Assembly (NCBI RefSeq): GCF_009914315.1
Contig: NZ_CP042596.1
Coordinates: 1,550,001-1,614,000 of the forward strand
Source: Granulicella sp. WH15
Lineage (GTDB): Bacteria > Acidobacteriota > Terriglobia > Terriglobales > Acidobacteriaceae
DNA: 64,000 nucleotides
Reading direction: 5' to 3'
Shown piece after piece: positions 8,614 through 17,077 of this stretch. Under the pieces are notes generated by a model. It saw only the letters and a program-made list of their open reading frames with translations, made no database searches and was not told where the DNA came from. A program made the translations under genes and the position numbers. Position 1 is the stretch's first letter. Every line of letters starts with the position of its first letter.

Positions 8614-9408
8614 TCAATCTCTTCGATGTACCGACATCCGCTCTATGATGGGACGCCAGTACGTCTCCGCAGCGGTCAGGTACGGCTCATTGTGCGTAAG
8701 CCCCTTCACCACCATCAGTTCGCCCCAGGGGCCAGCGGCCTTTGCGATTCTTCGCGGCATCTCCAGCGGAAATAGACGGTCACCATCGCTATGCACCACC
8801 CATACAGGCATCTGAATGCGTTCCACCGCGGCGACAGTTACCCAGACATCCGGTACCGCATGCGCAAGCCATCGCGGCACACCGGCAGCGCACGCCGCCT
8901 CGCGAAATGAATCAAAGGCTTCACACAAAAATAGACCCGCAACGGGAGGTCGCAGCGCGCTCGCTCCGTGCGCTGCAATCCCGCTGCCCAGGGAAAATCC
9001 CAGCACAAACACTGGTGTCTCCGGGCTAACCCGATGCCGCAGCTCCGCGTACGCAGCGAAAAGATCTTCATCACAATGTTCCGCGCGCACCTGGCCTGAG
9101 CTCTTTCCATAGCCTGAGTAATTGAACACCAACGACCCAATCCCATGGTCACAGAGGAGCGCCTGGACCGCACTCCAGTGCTCTATGGTTTCGCCGATGC
9201 CATGACACAGCAGGATGGCCGGCCCTCCCTGGATGCCAGGTACATATGCGCATGACAGTGTTCGCATTCCGCTCGCGATAAAAAACTCCTGTCTCGCGTC
9301 ATGCCTGCGCAGGCGCTGCGTCACGCCACATACTCGGTCGCGAAGCATCAGTACACCACTCACCGCGGTCAGCATCCACGATAAAAGTTGTGAGTTCCCA
9401 CGTTCCAT
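8614..9408 (-). CDS. Alpha/beta hydrolase (serine aminopeptidase S33-like)
   Basis: A serine hydrolase with the lid-less S33/esterase layout: LLCHGIGETIEHW oxyanion region, FNYSGYGKSSG, nucleophile elbow GFSLGSGIAA, and C-terminal HSDGDRLFP (Asp) and GLTHNEP (His) completing the triad. The N-terminus has one hydrophobic stretch. An upstream in-frame ATG at 9468 has no ribosome site, while ATG 9408 follows AGGACGAAG, so 9408 is chosen. It is the first gene of the operon with the membrane protein and second hydrolase. The substrate is not inferable; fatty ester hydrolysis is one possibility. Confidence 0.82.
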   Translation of the reverse strand: MERGNSQLLSWMLTAVSGVLMLRDRVCGVTQRLRRHDARQEFFIASGMRTLSCAYVPGIQGGPAILLCHGIGETIEHWSAVQALLCDHGIGSLVFNYSGYGKSSGQVRAEHCDEDLFAAYAELRHRVSPETPVFVLGFSLGSGIAAHGASALRPPVAGLFLCEAFDSFREAACAAGVPRWLAHAVPDVWVTVAAVERIQMPVWVVHSDGDRLFPLEMPRRIAKAAGPWGELMVVKGLTHNEPYLTAAETYWRPIIERMSVHRRD

Positions 9409-9447
9409 CTTCGTCCTGGGTTCCATACGTCGCTCTATTTGGAAGAC

Positions 9448-9465
9448 GATCGGGACGTCCCGATC
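9448..9465. promoter_or_regulatory. 18-bp perfect palindrome, candidate operator
   Basis: GATCGGGACGTCCCGATC is a perfect inverted repeat with no spacer, about 40 bases upstream of the preferred hydrolase start. Its position suits repression of the hydrolase operon. No regulator gene is adjacent. Confidence 0.4.
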
Positions 9466-9735
9466 CATAAAGTATCTTCCTCTTTACCTGCGACATGGTA
9501 ACTGGGGCTGGCCAAGAGCTAGCCGATGTAACGAGCATCATCACTACAAGCAGATGCAGGAAGAGGACGTGGCGATCTCTCTGAAGACGGGTACGGACCT
9601 GATCGGAAAAGGGGAGCCGGTGCTGAGGCGCACGAATGCTTCAGTCTGCTGGTGTGGCAACGGCGTTCCGTATTACGTCGAGAGCACGTTCCCGGAGTGG
9701 GAAGGTGGACACAGTCGAAGAATATTCGCGGGGTG

Positions 9736-10215
9736 TCAGGCAGGATTTGTGGAGCCCCCCGTAATCTTCTCCACCAACTTTCCTGCCTTATCTAACACCT
9801 CTGCCAGTTGCGGAAACCCTGGCTCGAGTTCCCATCCTTTATCTTTGCTGTATTTGAGTTTGGAGATCACTGCAAGGGCAATTAGAAACCCACCTCCCAC
9901 CAGGAGGTCTACGATTTGCGCCTTGCCGACCTGAGACTGGGCCTGTCTGATCTCGTTCTGAACCAGTGTCGCAAGCCGCTCATCGCCTGAGTCCAGCATC
10001 TCCTCGAGCAGCCTTCGTGCGAGTGGTCCTGTGGTATCGATTGACTGTGTGGGATCCGAATACCAGTCCGGCAGCTTGGATACCTCCGAGCGAACTGTCA
10101 CGTCTACCATCTTGTCTACCGTACGGGCATCGTAGCCTGCGTTCTTGACATACTTTTCTCCGACCTGTGCCAACACTGCTACGCATGTTTCGTTCGAGAG
10201 TTTGCTGAGATCCAT
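9736..10215 (-). CDS. Hypothetical single-TM protein of protease module
   Basis: I do not recognise this 159-residue protein. Residues 1-95 are helical and charged; residues about 105-122 (VDLLVGGGFLIALAVIS) form one membrane segment or hydrophobic hairpin, followed by a basic KLKYSKDKG stretch that suggests a cytoplasmic C-terminus. The ATG follows a strong GGAGGAGG site. It is the third gene of an operon with a small protein (14 bases upstream) and a trypsin-like protease, and may be the membrane effector or substrate of that protease. This role is inferred from operon position only. Confidence 0.7.
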   Translation of the reverse strand: MDLSKLSNETCVAVLAQVGEKYVKNAGYDARTVDKMVDVTVRSEVSKLPDWYSDPTQSIDTTGPLARRLLEEMLDSGDERLATLVQNEIRQAQSQVGKAQIVDLLVGGGFLIALAVISKLKYSKDKGWELEPGFPQLAEVLDKAGKLVEKITGGSTNPA

Positions 10216-10229
10216 CGTTCCTCCTCCGA

Positions 10230-10487
10230 CTAGGCTGTTGTCAAAGCTCTAAGCTGGGCCGACGCGGGTTTGGTCGAAGCTACGACCACCGGCGTTCCCT
10301 CGAAGCGCTCCGGGACAGTCCCGGTAAAACTTGACTCCGTCAATACGAGTAACGCCAAAAGGTTGTCCTGCTTTGTCATGGCGACACTCACGACTCCAGA
10401 AATATTCTTCGACCGAAGATATTTCAACAATCGACCTCTCTTCGCAAGCACGTCCTCATACATCTCGTTCTCGCGGGAGGAGTTCAC
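10230..10487 (-). CDS. Small protein coupled to trypsin-like protease
   Basis: An 85-residue protein starting with GTG overlapping the protease stop (GTGA), so it is translationally coupled. The central pattern GVVSVAMTKQDNLLALLVL followed by FEGTPVVVAS resembles the short beta-rich segment often found before bacterial trypsin-like domains (a self-recognition or activation piece), here as a separate protein. That resemblance is from memory and weak. An ATG eight codons in is an alternative start. Confidence 0.6.
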   Translation of the reverse strand: MNSSRENEMYEDVLAKRGRLLKYLRSKNISGVVSVAMTKQDNLLALLVLTESSFTGTVPERFEGTPVVVASTKPASAQLRALTTA

Positions 10488-11770
10488 AGCAAACTCGCTT
10501 CCATGGCGGTGAGGCAGAGGTCGGCGGGAACTATATAGCTATGAGTCTCGCTCCCGCCGACGATAAACCCGACGGCCTTGCACTGATTGCCCTTGAGGGC
10601 ATAGACCACGGCACCGGAATCGCCGCCCTGAGAGAATCGGCGCTCGGGATCGGAGGATTGGACAAGGGCCAGACCACCGAACATATAGTTTTTGCCGTTC
10701 GGCATCTTGATGGGAAACTCGAGAATATCGGTTGCCTCCAGGGTTCCATGCCCGAACGAAGTAGTGCGCCCGACAATGAAGACCTCTTGCTTGGTGTGGT
10801 CCCGCATTTGGACGAGGGTCATATGATCAGTCATAGGGAGAAGGGCTTTAGATGGGGCGTTCGGGTCGGGAACTTCGTTACTTACCCTGAGTGTGTCATC
10901 GTCGAGATATCCAAGGGCGACGTCCGCGCGATTCACGATCAGATCCGCCTGTGTGGCCGTAGCGTAGTGAATCAACTCGCTCCAACGTGCAAGGGTGCCA
11001 TAGGTGAACTTTCCGTCGCGAATGGGCCCGCAGTCCGGATAACCAGGACTCAGTAGACGATCCTTCCGGCTTGCGCGTCCCATCTCGCTCAGGACATGAG
11101 ACGCGCTCAGGAACCCGAGGACAGGTCTTTCCAATTCGTCGTCTTCCACGCGTACATAGGCGCCGATCGAGCCCGCATTATAGCGATGGTGGCCCACGGA
11201 TCGGCCTGGGCGATGCTGATTCTTCGGCACGGTAAGAGCTGGCTGCTTTGTATTGTCTTGAGGAATTGTCGCAGCAGCTTGGCCTACGACCAGCGTCTTA
11301 GGGAGACTGCCAAGATCACGCGTCGCCCAATCGGGAAGCTTGTCACCCCCGGAGGCAAGCAACACAATCGGATGCGGTCGGCCGTTTACGCGAGTGACGC
11401 CAAGGCCGAGCCGTCGTTCGGGGCGAACGACTTCGAGCTTGCCATCTACTTCTCTGAGATTTCGGCCGGGTTCAGCTCCGGTAAGACGCTCCGTTAGAGC
11501 AAAGGCTCCCACAACCTCGGAGGCCTGTTCGATCGGCAGAAGATTCAGAGCGGAAGTCGGATCGGTCGGAGGAGTCTTCCCGTCTGTGATCTTTGTTGCA
11601 AGCCACCGCATCGACTCCACGGCGGAGGAGAGTCCGTTACCTCCCAGCGCCAACGATGCGATTGTGGCCGCTATCTCTTTATTGTCTTTCAACCAGCCGG
11701 TCACCAGCTTTATCGTCTGCTGCTCAACCTGCGGACTCAATGCTTCGATGACAGCATCGGACAACGCCAT
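10484..11770 (-). CDS. Trypsin-like serine protease with N-terminal helical domain
   Basis: A 428-residue protein with ATG at 11770 preceded by GGAG. Residues 1-65 are a helical region unlike a signal peptide, and residues 80-190 are a linker. A chymotrypsin-fold peptidase follows: FLSASHVLSEMG (catalytic His), VNRADVALGYLD (probable Asp) and SQGGDSGAVVYAL (catalytic Ser in GDSGA). No secretion signal is seen, so it should act in the cytoplasm. Cytoplasmic trypsin-like enzymes linked to small companion genes occur in bacterial conflict systems; here the companions are an 85-residue protein and a one-TM protein in the same operon. Confidence 0.8.
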   Translation of the reverse strand: MALSDAVIEALSPQVEQQTIKLVTGWLKDNKEIAATIASLALGGNGLSSAVESMRWLATKITDGKTPPTDPTSALNLLPIEQASEVVGAFALTERLTGAEPGRNLREVDGKLEVVRPERRLGLGVTRVNGRPHPIVLLASGGDKLPDWATRDLGSLPKTLVVGQAAATIPQDNTKQPALTVPKNQHRPGRSVGHHRYNAGSIGAYVRVEDDELERPVLGFLSASHVLSEMGRASRKDRLLSPGYPDCGPIRDGKFTYGTLARWSELIHYATATQADLIVNRADVALGYLDDDTLRVSNEVPDPNAPSKALLPMTDHMTLVQMRDHTKQEVFIVGRTTSFGHGTLEATDILEFPIKMPNGKNYMFGGLALVQSSDPERRFSQGGDSGAVVYALKGNQCKAVGFIVGGSETHSYIVPADLCLTAMEASLL

Positions 11771-12255
11771 AGAAATCTCCAATTTTCAAAGGTCCGGGCC
11801 GAGTGTGCTGCAACTGCACAACATTCTTGCACACGTGGCGGAGTAACTTCCTCTTGAAAAGGCGCTCAGTCGTAAAATATTCACGTTCTCCGTGCCTCTA
11901 GCTTTCACCACCTCAAGAACATCAGGAGGGAAGCGGATGCCGTTATTTCATCTCGTAAGGCAGCAGCCGAAGTAGCCTAACCAGAATCGAGCTGGATGGA
12001 TACACCCGCTTGTTAAGCCGGAAGATAAGCCTCTGCACATCAGACAGAGTTGCTGGCTGTTCCTGTCGAATGTTTAAATCGCCGATGCTAGTCGTCTTGC
12101 AGAAAAGTCACGGTTGGGCCGCGTTCCGCAATCGAGACGGTGGCCCACAGTACTCGTGTAGGCGAGTGGAAGCGAGTTTGTGGATGTCAATAGCTCAATG
12201 GCGGCGACTCGATACGATTTCTTCTAAACTAGAGGTTCCATTGACGAGAAGCCTC
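11771..12255. other. Intergenic region between divergent operons
   Basis: About 480 bases between the protease operon (minus) and the J-domain operon (plus). No convincing gene; a 12-codon frame beginning at the ATG at 11938 after AGGAGGG is the only notable item and may be chance. Both promoters must lie here. Confidence 0.4.
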
Positions 12256-13038
12256 ATGCCAACCGAAATTATCCTCCAGCAAACTCCGGACGCCGCTGCT
12301 CTCCGCGACAGGAGCGAGCGGCTTGCCGCTGTTCGCGCCGCACTCGCCGAGCGCGAATGTGAGCTTGCTCAAATCCGCGCCGAACTAAAGACCTTCGAAG
12401 GCCGTTACCTTCGTCAGGTCGGTATTCTGTATGCGGAACTTGATGAGCTTGAAGCACGCATCGCTGAGCGCGAAGTTGATCTCTATGACTCCGCCTCTGC
12501 CCGGCGGCGAGCTCGGGATGCCCGCCAGCGCGCGCAGGAGACCCATGATGCCGCATTCAGCGATGCCCATGAGGCTGAAGAGTTAGACCCGCCACCTAGT
12601 CTCAAGACACTCTTCCGCGAAGTTGCCAGGCGCATACATCCCGACTTCGCGTGCGACGACGCCGAGCAGAAACACTTCACCCTGCTGATGGTCCGCGCCA
12701 ACCAGGCCTATAGCTGCGGCGATACCACAGCTCTTCAGCGTATTCTTGACGATTATCGCGAGATCAACGCCTCTATCGTCGGCGAAGGCGCTGCTGCCGA
12801 GCTTCTTCGCATCACACGCCAGATTCAGCACGCGGAGCGCGATATCGCGACGCTCGATGCTGAGGAACAGACGCTGGTCACTAGTGAGCTCGGCCAACTG
12901 CATCTCGATGCGAAAGCCGCCGCTCTCGAACTCCGTGATCTGCTGGCCGAGCTTGCCACCAGCCTCCGCGAGCAGATCGCCGAGGCCCAGTATCGGTTCG
13001 ATTTCGTCGACCGCCAGATTCGCGCCCATGGAAAATAA
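12256..13038 (+). CDS. J-domain-like (DnaJ-related) coiled-coil protein
   Basis: 260 residues from ATG 12256 (the open frame extends upstream, but those codons look non-coding). Residues 20-120 are a charged coiled coil. Residues about 115-165 are a J-like domain containing the HPD tripeptide in FREVARRIHPDFACDD and the following LMVRANQAY, as in atypical J proteins that stimulate an Hsp70 ATPase. Residues 180-260 are a second coiled coil. It overlaps the Sel1-repeat gene by 11 bases, which suggests the two act together, perhaps as chaperone adaptor and scaffold. Confidence 0.75.
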   Translation: MPTEIILQQTPDAAALRDRSERLAAVRAALAERECELAQIRAELKTFEGRYLRQVGILYAELDELEARIAEREVDLYDSASARRRARDARQRAQETHDAAFSDAHEAEELDPPPSLKTLFREVARRIHPDFACDDAEQKHFTLLMVRANQAYSCGDTTALQRILDDYREINASIVGEGAAAELLRITRQIQHAERDIATLDAEEQTLVTSELGQLHLDAKAAALELRDLLAELATSLREQIAEAQYRFDFVDRQIRAHGK

Positions 13039-13819
13039 ACCCCAAACCGGCCTGCAACACGTGCCTACCGGAGCCGCGCTGTCGCTGCATTCCACTCGTT
13101 CCGGCATCATCGCCCGTGGTCGCCGCGACGCAGCCAACGCAGCTTCCAACCTGCACTATCGGCAGGCCGCAATCGACTACAACGTCGGCAACTTCAGCGA
13201 AGCCGCAACCAACTTCCAGCTCGCAGCCGAGCAAGGCCACGTCGAGTCGCAGTACATCCTGAGCACAATGTACGACACAGGTAAGGGCTTATCGAAGGAC
13301 GATACCCAGGCCGCTTATTGGGAGCGCAAGGCCGCCGAGCAGGGCCACGTCTATGCGCAGGCCAACCTCAGCTTCCGTCACTATGCAGCGAATAGCTTTG
13401 CTGAAGCGTTCGCATGGTGCCAGCGCGCTGCCGACAGTAACCTTGCCTGGGCGCAATATAATCTCGGCCTGATGTATCGCAAAGGGGAAGGGTGCGAGCG
13501 GAACAACACGGAAGCTGCCTACTGGTATCGCCTGGCCGCTGCTCAGGACTTTCCCGAGGCGCAGCAGAAGCTGGCTGACCTCTACTATCTTGGCGAGGGC
13601 GTCCCACTGAGCTATACGCAGGCCGCTGCGTGGTATCGCAAAGCGGCCGATCACGGTAACTCTGAAGCCCAGTTCCGACTCGGCTATCTCTATGAGGTTG
13701 GTCTGGGCGTCGAGCATGACTATACCCTGTACCGGCATTGGATGCGTCAGGCAGCTCTTCAGGGACACGAAGAGGCTCTCCGAGAAGTCAAACGACGCGA
13801 GTACCGTGACGCAGTGTGA
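13028..13819 (+). CDS. Sel1-repeat (SLR) protein
   Basis: 263 residues with about five to six Sel1-like repeats from residue 45 to the end, marked by recurring GHVESQYILSTMYDTGKG, AWAQYNLGLMYRKGEG and EAQFRLGYLYEVGLG units, each followed by an AAYWYRLAA-type helix. SLR proteins are alpha-solenoid adaptors for protein complexes. There is no signal peptide, so a cytoplasmic site is likely. The ATG at 13028 lies in the end of the J-domain gene, which implies a two-gene operon. Confidence 0.88.
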   Translation: MENKPQTGLQHVPTGAALSLHSTRSGIIARGRRDAANAASNLHYRQAAIDYNVGNFSEAATNFQLAAEQGHVESQYILSTMYDTGKGLSKDDTQAAYWERKAAEQGHVYAQANLSFRHYAANSFAEAFAWCQRAADSNLAWAQYNLGLMYRKGEGCERNNTEAAYWYRLAAAQDFPEAQQKLADLYYLGEGVPLSYTQAAAWYRKAADHGNSEAQFRLGYLYEVGLGVEHDYTLYRHWMRQAALQGHEEALREVKRREYRDAV

Positions 13820-13913
13820 ACACGATATCGATCTCCTCCCGATCGAATGCTGCGTCCGACCGACTATGAATACCGTCTTTAGGGGAGCGCTGGCGAGAAG
13901 TTCAATGAACGAT

Positions 13914-14750
13914 TCAGTTGTGAGGCTCGACGTCCCAGTGCTTCACCTCGCGCACCCAGATGTTGCGGAAGCTTATAGGTTCGCTCTTGTCGCCGTGGGC
14001 CTGCAGTTTGATGGGTGCGGTGTCGTAAGCCTTGTAGAAGGGCTGGCCAATATAAAGTGTCTCGCCCTTGAGCTGGAAGTGGTCCTCGACCAGTACGCCA
14101 TTTTCGAAGACGGTAACGAAAGCAGCGGTCTTCACGGTGCCGTCAGCGTTGAAACGCGGCGCGGTCCAGGCAACGTCATAGCTTGACCACTCGCCGGGTT
14201 TGCGGGCGGCGTTGACCAGCGGTGTGGCCTGCTTGTACAGGCTCCCCAACATGCCGTTGGTGTAGGTCTTATTGTTGTAGTTATCGAGTATCTGCAGCTC
14301 GTAGCCTGCATCGCCGGGACCGGTTGAGGCAAGGAAGACGCCGCTGTTGCCACGCGCCTGCCCCTCGCCCTCGATGCTGGTGGGAATCTTCCACTCCAGA
14401 TGGAGTTGGTAGTCCTTGAACTTCTGCCTGGTCTGGATGTTACCGCCGCCGCCCTTCTTCACGGTCATCACACCATCATGAACGTCCCAGTCGGCGGGAG
14501 TGATACCGTCCTTGGCGGCAACCCATTGCTGCGTGTCTTTGCCGTCAAAGAGGACGATGGCGTCGGACGGCGGTATGCCGACGGTCTCTGCCGGAGTCAC
14601 CACGGGCGGAACCGGCTGGTAGAACTCGGTGTCTTCGTGCTTTGGCTTGTTGACGCCGGAAACCTGGGCGCAGGACGGCAATCCCACCATAAGTGTGGTG
14701 GCTGCAAGCAAAAAGAGCGTCATTTGGGACAGCGGCGAGGCGTGCTTCAT
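13914..14750 (-). CDS. DUF1080 (3-keto-disaccharide hydrolase family) lipoprotein
   Basis: 278 residues from ATG 14750, with a signal peptide and lipobox LPSC near residue 27, so it is probably an outer-membrane or periplasmic lipoprotein. The rest is the DUF1080 beta-sandwich: IVLFDGKDTQQWVAAKDG at the start, GNSGVFLAS, YELQILDNYNNKTY and KLQAHGDKSEPISFRNIWV at the end. Family members with known activity hydrolyse 3-keto sugars or related glycosides. An extra ATG six codons upstream would spoil the signal peptide. It stands alone on its strand but near other sugar genes. Confidence 0.9.
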   Translation of the reverse strand: MKHASPLSQMTLFLLAATTLMVGLPSCAQVSGVNKPKHEDTEFYQPVPPVVTPAETVGIPPSDAIVLFDGKDTQQWVAAKDGITPADWDVHDGVMTVKKGGGGNIQTRQKFKDYQLHLEWKIPTSIEGEGQARGNSGVFLASTGPGDAGYELQILDNYNNKTYTNGMLGSLYKQATPLVNAARKPGEWSSYDVAWTAPRFNADGTVKTAAFVTVFENGVLVEDHFQLKGETLYIGQPFYKAYDTAPIKLQAHGDKSEPISFRNIWVREVKHWDVEPHN

Positions 14751-14832
14751 GATGCGATGAGCATACACCTGCCCGAGGATGAATTGCTCGGGAAGGTCCG
14801 GACGGAGAACCTGATTTACTCTGTGAGGTCCA

Positions 14833-15164
14833 GTGAATGAGAAGCGTTTATGGGGATCTATTCTTCTCTTCGAGAAGGTTCTGAAGTCGGTGTTTTGGGG
14901 AGAGCAGGAGGGACCCGTTTACGGCATACTTACACACGAGATCCACCCTTTTCACATTCATCAGGTGTACTTTCTTGCTTACGGAAAGACGGAATATCCA
15001 TCGGTGATCCGAAATGGATGGACACAGCGAATGTCGAGCCGGGCCAGTCCAGCGACCTCATCATGGACTTTACGGACCCAATCATTCGGGGTGTCTCAGT
15101 CTGTCATTCTCATCTTCTCAAGCATGAAGATAAAGGCGTGATGGCGAAGATCCGTTTTCAGTGA
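14833..15164 (+). pseudogene. Multicopper oxidase C-terminal remnant
   Basis: Two overlapping frames together read like the last 90 residues of a multicopper oxidase: HEIHPFHIHQVYFLAY in the first frame, then after a frameshift near 14985 DTANVEPGQSSDLIMDF and VCHSHLLKHEDKGVMAKI in another. The usual HCH copper motif reads HSH, so the type 1 copper Cys is lost. No upstream part of the enzyme is visible. The frameshift, missing N-terminus and lost ligand make this a relic. It sits beside a decayed insertion-sequence end. Confidence 0.72.
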
Positions 15165-15294
15165 GAACAGTAGGCCAGCAATAAGCCTACATGGCAACCG
15201 CAGCAATTTGCTCTTAGAAGCACGAAGGAGCAAGTCGTACAGCAGAGAAACTCTTCGAAGGGTGCGATTTCGCAGAATGCAACGCGTACGCTCC

Positions 15295-15422
15295 AGCTTC
15301 ATGGTCGTCTTGACCTCTGACCGTCTGCATGGAACTTCCGCGATGAGGTGCTGCGCTGGCTTCTTCATGGGGGAATAGTCTCTTCCTTCTGGGTGACCCG
15401 CTCATCCATTTATCAGAACTAA
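15295..15422 (-). mobile_element. Decayed end of IS110-family element
   Basis: The minus strand at 15368 begins MKKPAQHLIAEVP, matching MKKPTHHLIAEAP of the intact IS110 transposase at 34435-35520. The DNA upstream of the start is also similar down to CATTTATCAG (compare 35521-35572). Similarity stops inside the gene near 15295, so only the left end survives. No gene is seen between this remnant and 15579. Confidence 0.7.
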
Positions 15423-15578
15423 TTGGGGGGCAGGATTCCAATGACAGTTTCCGTGTTGGCGGCATGAGTATATTCACCGAAAAGTTCTCAGCCCTCACTG
15501 CGGGCCAGTACGCTGCAGGATGACGTTCTGACGGCGTACGTGATAGTGTTTCCTGGAAATCACGCGGGGGAATCGTCG

Positions 15579-16880
15579 ATGACTCACTCACGCCGTACCT
15601 GGATGAAGACCGCCGCTATGGGCGTGGGTGGCCTGCTCGCGAGCGAGCGCAACCTTGGCGCACAGCCGGTGAATCACGCCTGCGCTTTGGCCGACCCCCG
15701 CGACGAGATCAAGATAACCGGACTCGAGATTATCCCGGTCAACTCGCTGCGCAGCATCTTCGTCAAGATGCACACCGACGCCGGTATCACCGGCATTGGC
15801 GAGGGCACGGTGGAGGGACGCATCCCCACCGTGGTCGCCGCCATCAAGGAGATTGAGCCCTACCTCATCGGCAAGGATGCACGCCGCCCGGCACACCACT
15901 GGCAGGCGATCTACCGGCACGCGTTCTATCGCGGCGATATCGTCCTCACCTCCGCGTTGGGCGCGGTCGATATCGCGATGTGGGACATCAAGGGCAAGGC
16001 TCTGGGAGTCCCCATCTACGACCTTCTGGGCGGCCCCACGCGCGACCGCATCAAGTGCTACGGCCAGGCCGAGAGCGTCGAAGAAACTAAAACCCACGTG
16101 CTCGCCGAGGGCTACCGGTCGATGAAGACCAGCGTCTCGCGCACACGAGGCCGACTGTCGCGCTCGTCCGAGAGCCCATACTACATCGACGGCTTTGTCG
16201 AAAAGGTAAAGGCGATCCGTGAGCTCATCGGTCCCGACTTCGATCTGGGCATCGAGATGCACGGCGATCATGAGCCGCCCGCCGCGATGGAGATCATCAA
16301 GGCACTCGAGCCCTTCCGCCCCTGGTTCTATGAGGAGCCGATCCAGTTCCAGAACCTGCCTTTGATGGCGGAGATGGCTAAGAAAACGGCGTTCCCCTTC
16401 GCCACGGGCGAGCGCATGGTAACCAAGTGGCAGTTCCGCGATCTGCTGACGGCCGGCGCGGCGCAACTGCTGCAGCCGGACGTCACGCATGTGGGCGGCA
16501 TTACCGAGTTAAAGGCGGTGGCCACGCTTGCGGAGGCCTTCTACGCCGATATGCTGCCGCACTCGAAGGAAGGAGTGGTGGGCTTCGCCGCCTCGATGCA
16601 CGTGGCGGCGTCGATCCCGAACTTCCTCGCGCATGAGGTGCCGTCGCTGCAGGCGGTGACGGGAGGGCCGCCCAATGTGCAGCGCAGCCCCATGGGGAGG
16701 AGCTACATCAAAAAGCCGTTCGTGATGACCGAGGGCAACATCATCCTGAAGGGCAATCTGGATGGGCCGGGGCTCGGCATCGAGCTTGATGACAACCTCA
16801 TCGACAACGAGCGCGGTATCCCGGAATGGAAGTTCCCGGAGATGTGGGATGCAGTCGACGGCTCCGCCCGCGACCATTGA
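15579..16880 (+). CDS. Enolase-superfamily sugar acid dehydratase (galactonate dehydratase-like), Tat-exported
   Basis: 433 residues from ATG 15579. The N-terminus has a twin-arginine signal SRRTWMKTAAMGVGGLLA, so the enzyme is probably exported folded. It is followed by mandelate racemase/muconate lactonising N- and C-domains: DLGIEMHGDH (metal Asp/Glu and His), FYEEPIQ (metal Glu), TGERMVTKWQFRDLL (metal Glu), and LPHSKEGVVG. The overall layout is closest to D-galactonate dehydratase, which removes water from sugar acids. A Tat signal on this family is unusual outside Acidobacteriota-like groups. The specific substrate is inferred only. Confidence 0.88.
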   Translation: MTHSRRTWMKTAAMGVGGLLASERNLGAQPVNHACALADPRDEIKITGLEIIPVNSLRSIFVKMHTDAGITGIGEGTVEGRIPTVVAAIKEIEPYLIGKDARRPAHHWQAIYRHAFYRGDIVLTSALGAVDIAMWDIKGKALGVPIYDLLGGPTRDRIKCYGQAESVEETKTHVLAEGYRSMKTSVSRTRGRLSRSSESPYYIDGFVEKVKAIRELIGPDFDLGIEMHGDHEPPAAMEIIKALEPFRPWFYEEPIQFQNLPLMAEMAKKTAFPFATGERMVTKWQFRDLLTAGAAQLLQPDVTHVGGITELKAVATLAEAFYADMLPHSKEGVVGFAASMHVAASIPNFLAHEVPSLQAVTGGPPNVQRSPMGRSYIKKPFVMTEGNIILKGNLDGPGLGIELDDNLIDNERGIPEWKFPEMWDAVDGSARDH

Positions 16881-16968
16881 GCGTCAGAATTCAAAACGAT
16901 CAATGGTCGCGTTATTTACCATTTCGTCGTCGCTGAATGGCTGGCGACAGACTGTAAATGTGCCGGTA

Positions 16969-17005
16969 CCGCGCTCGTCGACGGGCGCTAGATCGACGAG
17001 CGCGG
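16969..17005. terminator. Long hairpin between convergent genes
   Basis: CCGCGCTCGTCGA (16969-16981) pairs perfectly with TCGACGAGCGCGG (16993-17005) around an 11-base loop. It lies between the dehydratase and the glycerophosphodiesterase genes, which converge. No T-run follows, so it may be a Rho-assisted or bidirectional terminator or a REP-like element. Confidence 0.45.
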
Positions 17006-17077
17006 CACCAGGGTACGTGACAGATGAGTTGTACCTGCACGTATGTTGTTTGTTCCACACAAGAGCCGCATCTTTGC

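Noticed and set aside
9215..9934. 239-codon plus-strand frame
   Set aside because: Antisense to the hydrolase start and to the 159-residue gene; composition not protein-like.
15588..16490. 300-codon minus-strand frame
   Set aside because: Shadow of the Tat-exported dehydratase with GC-rich codon pattern.
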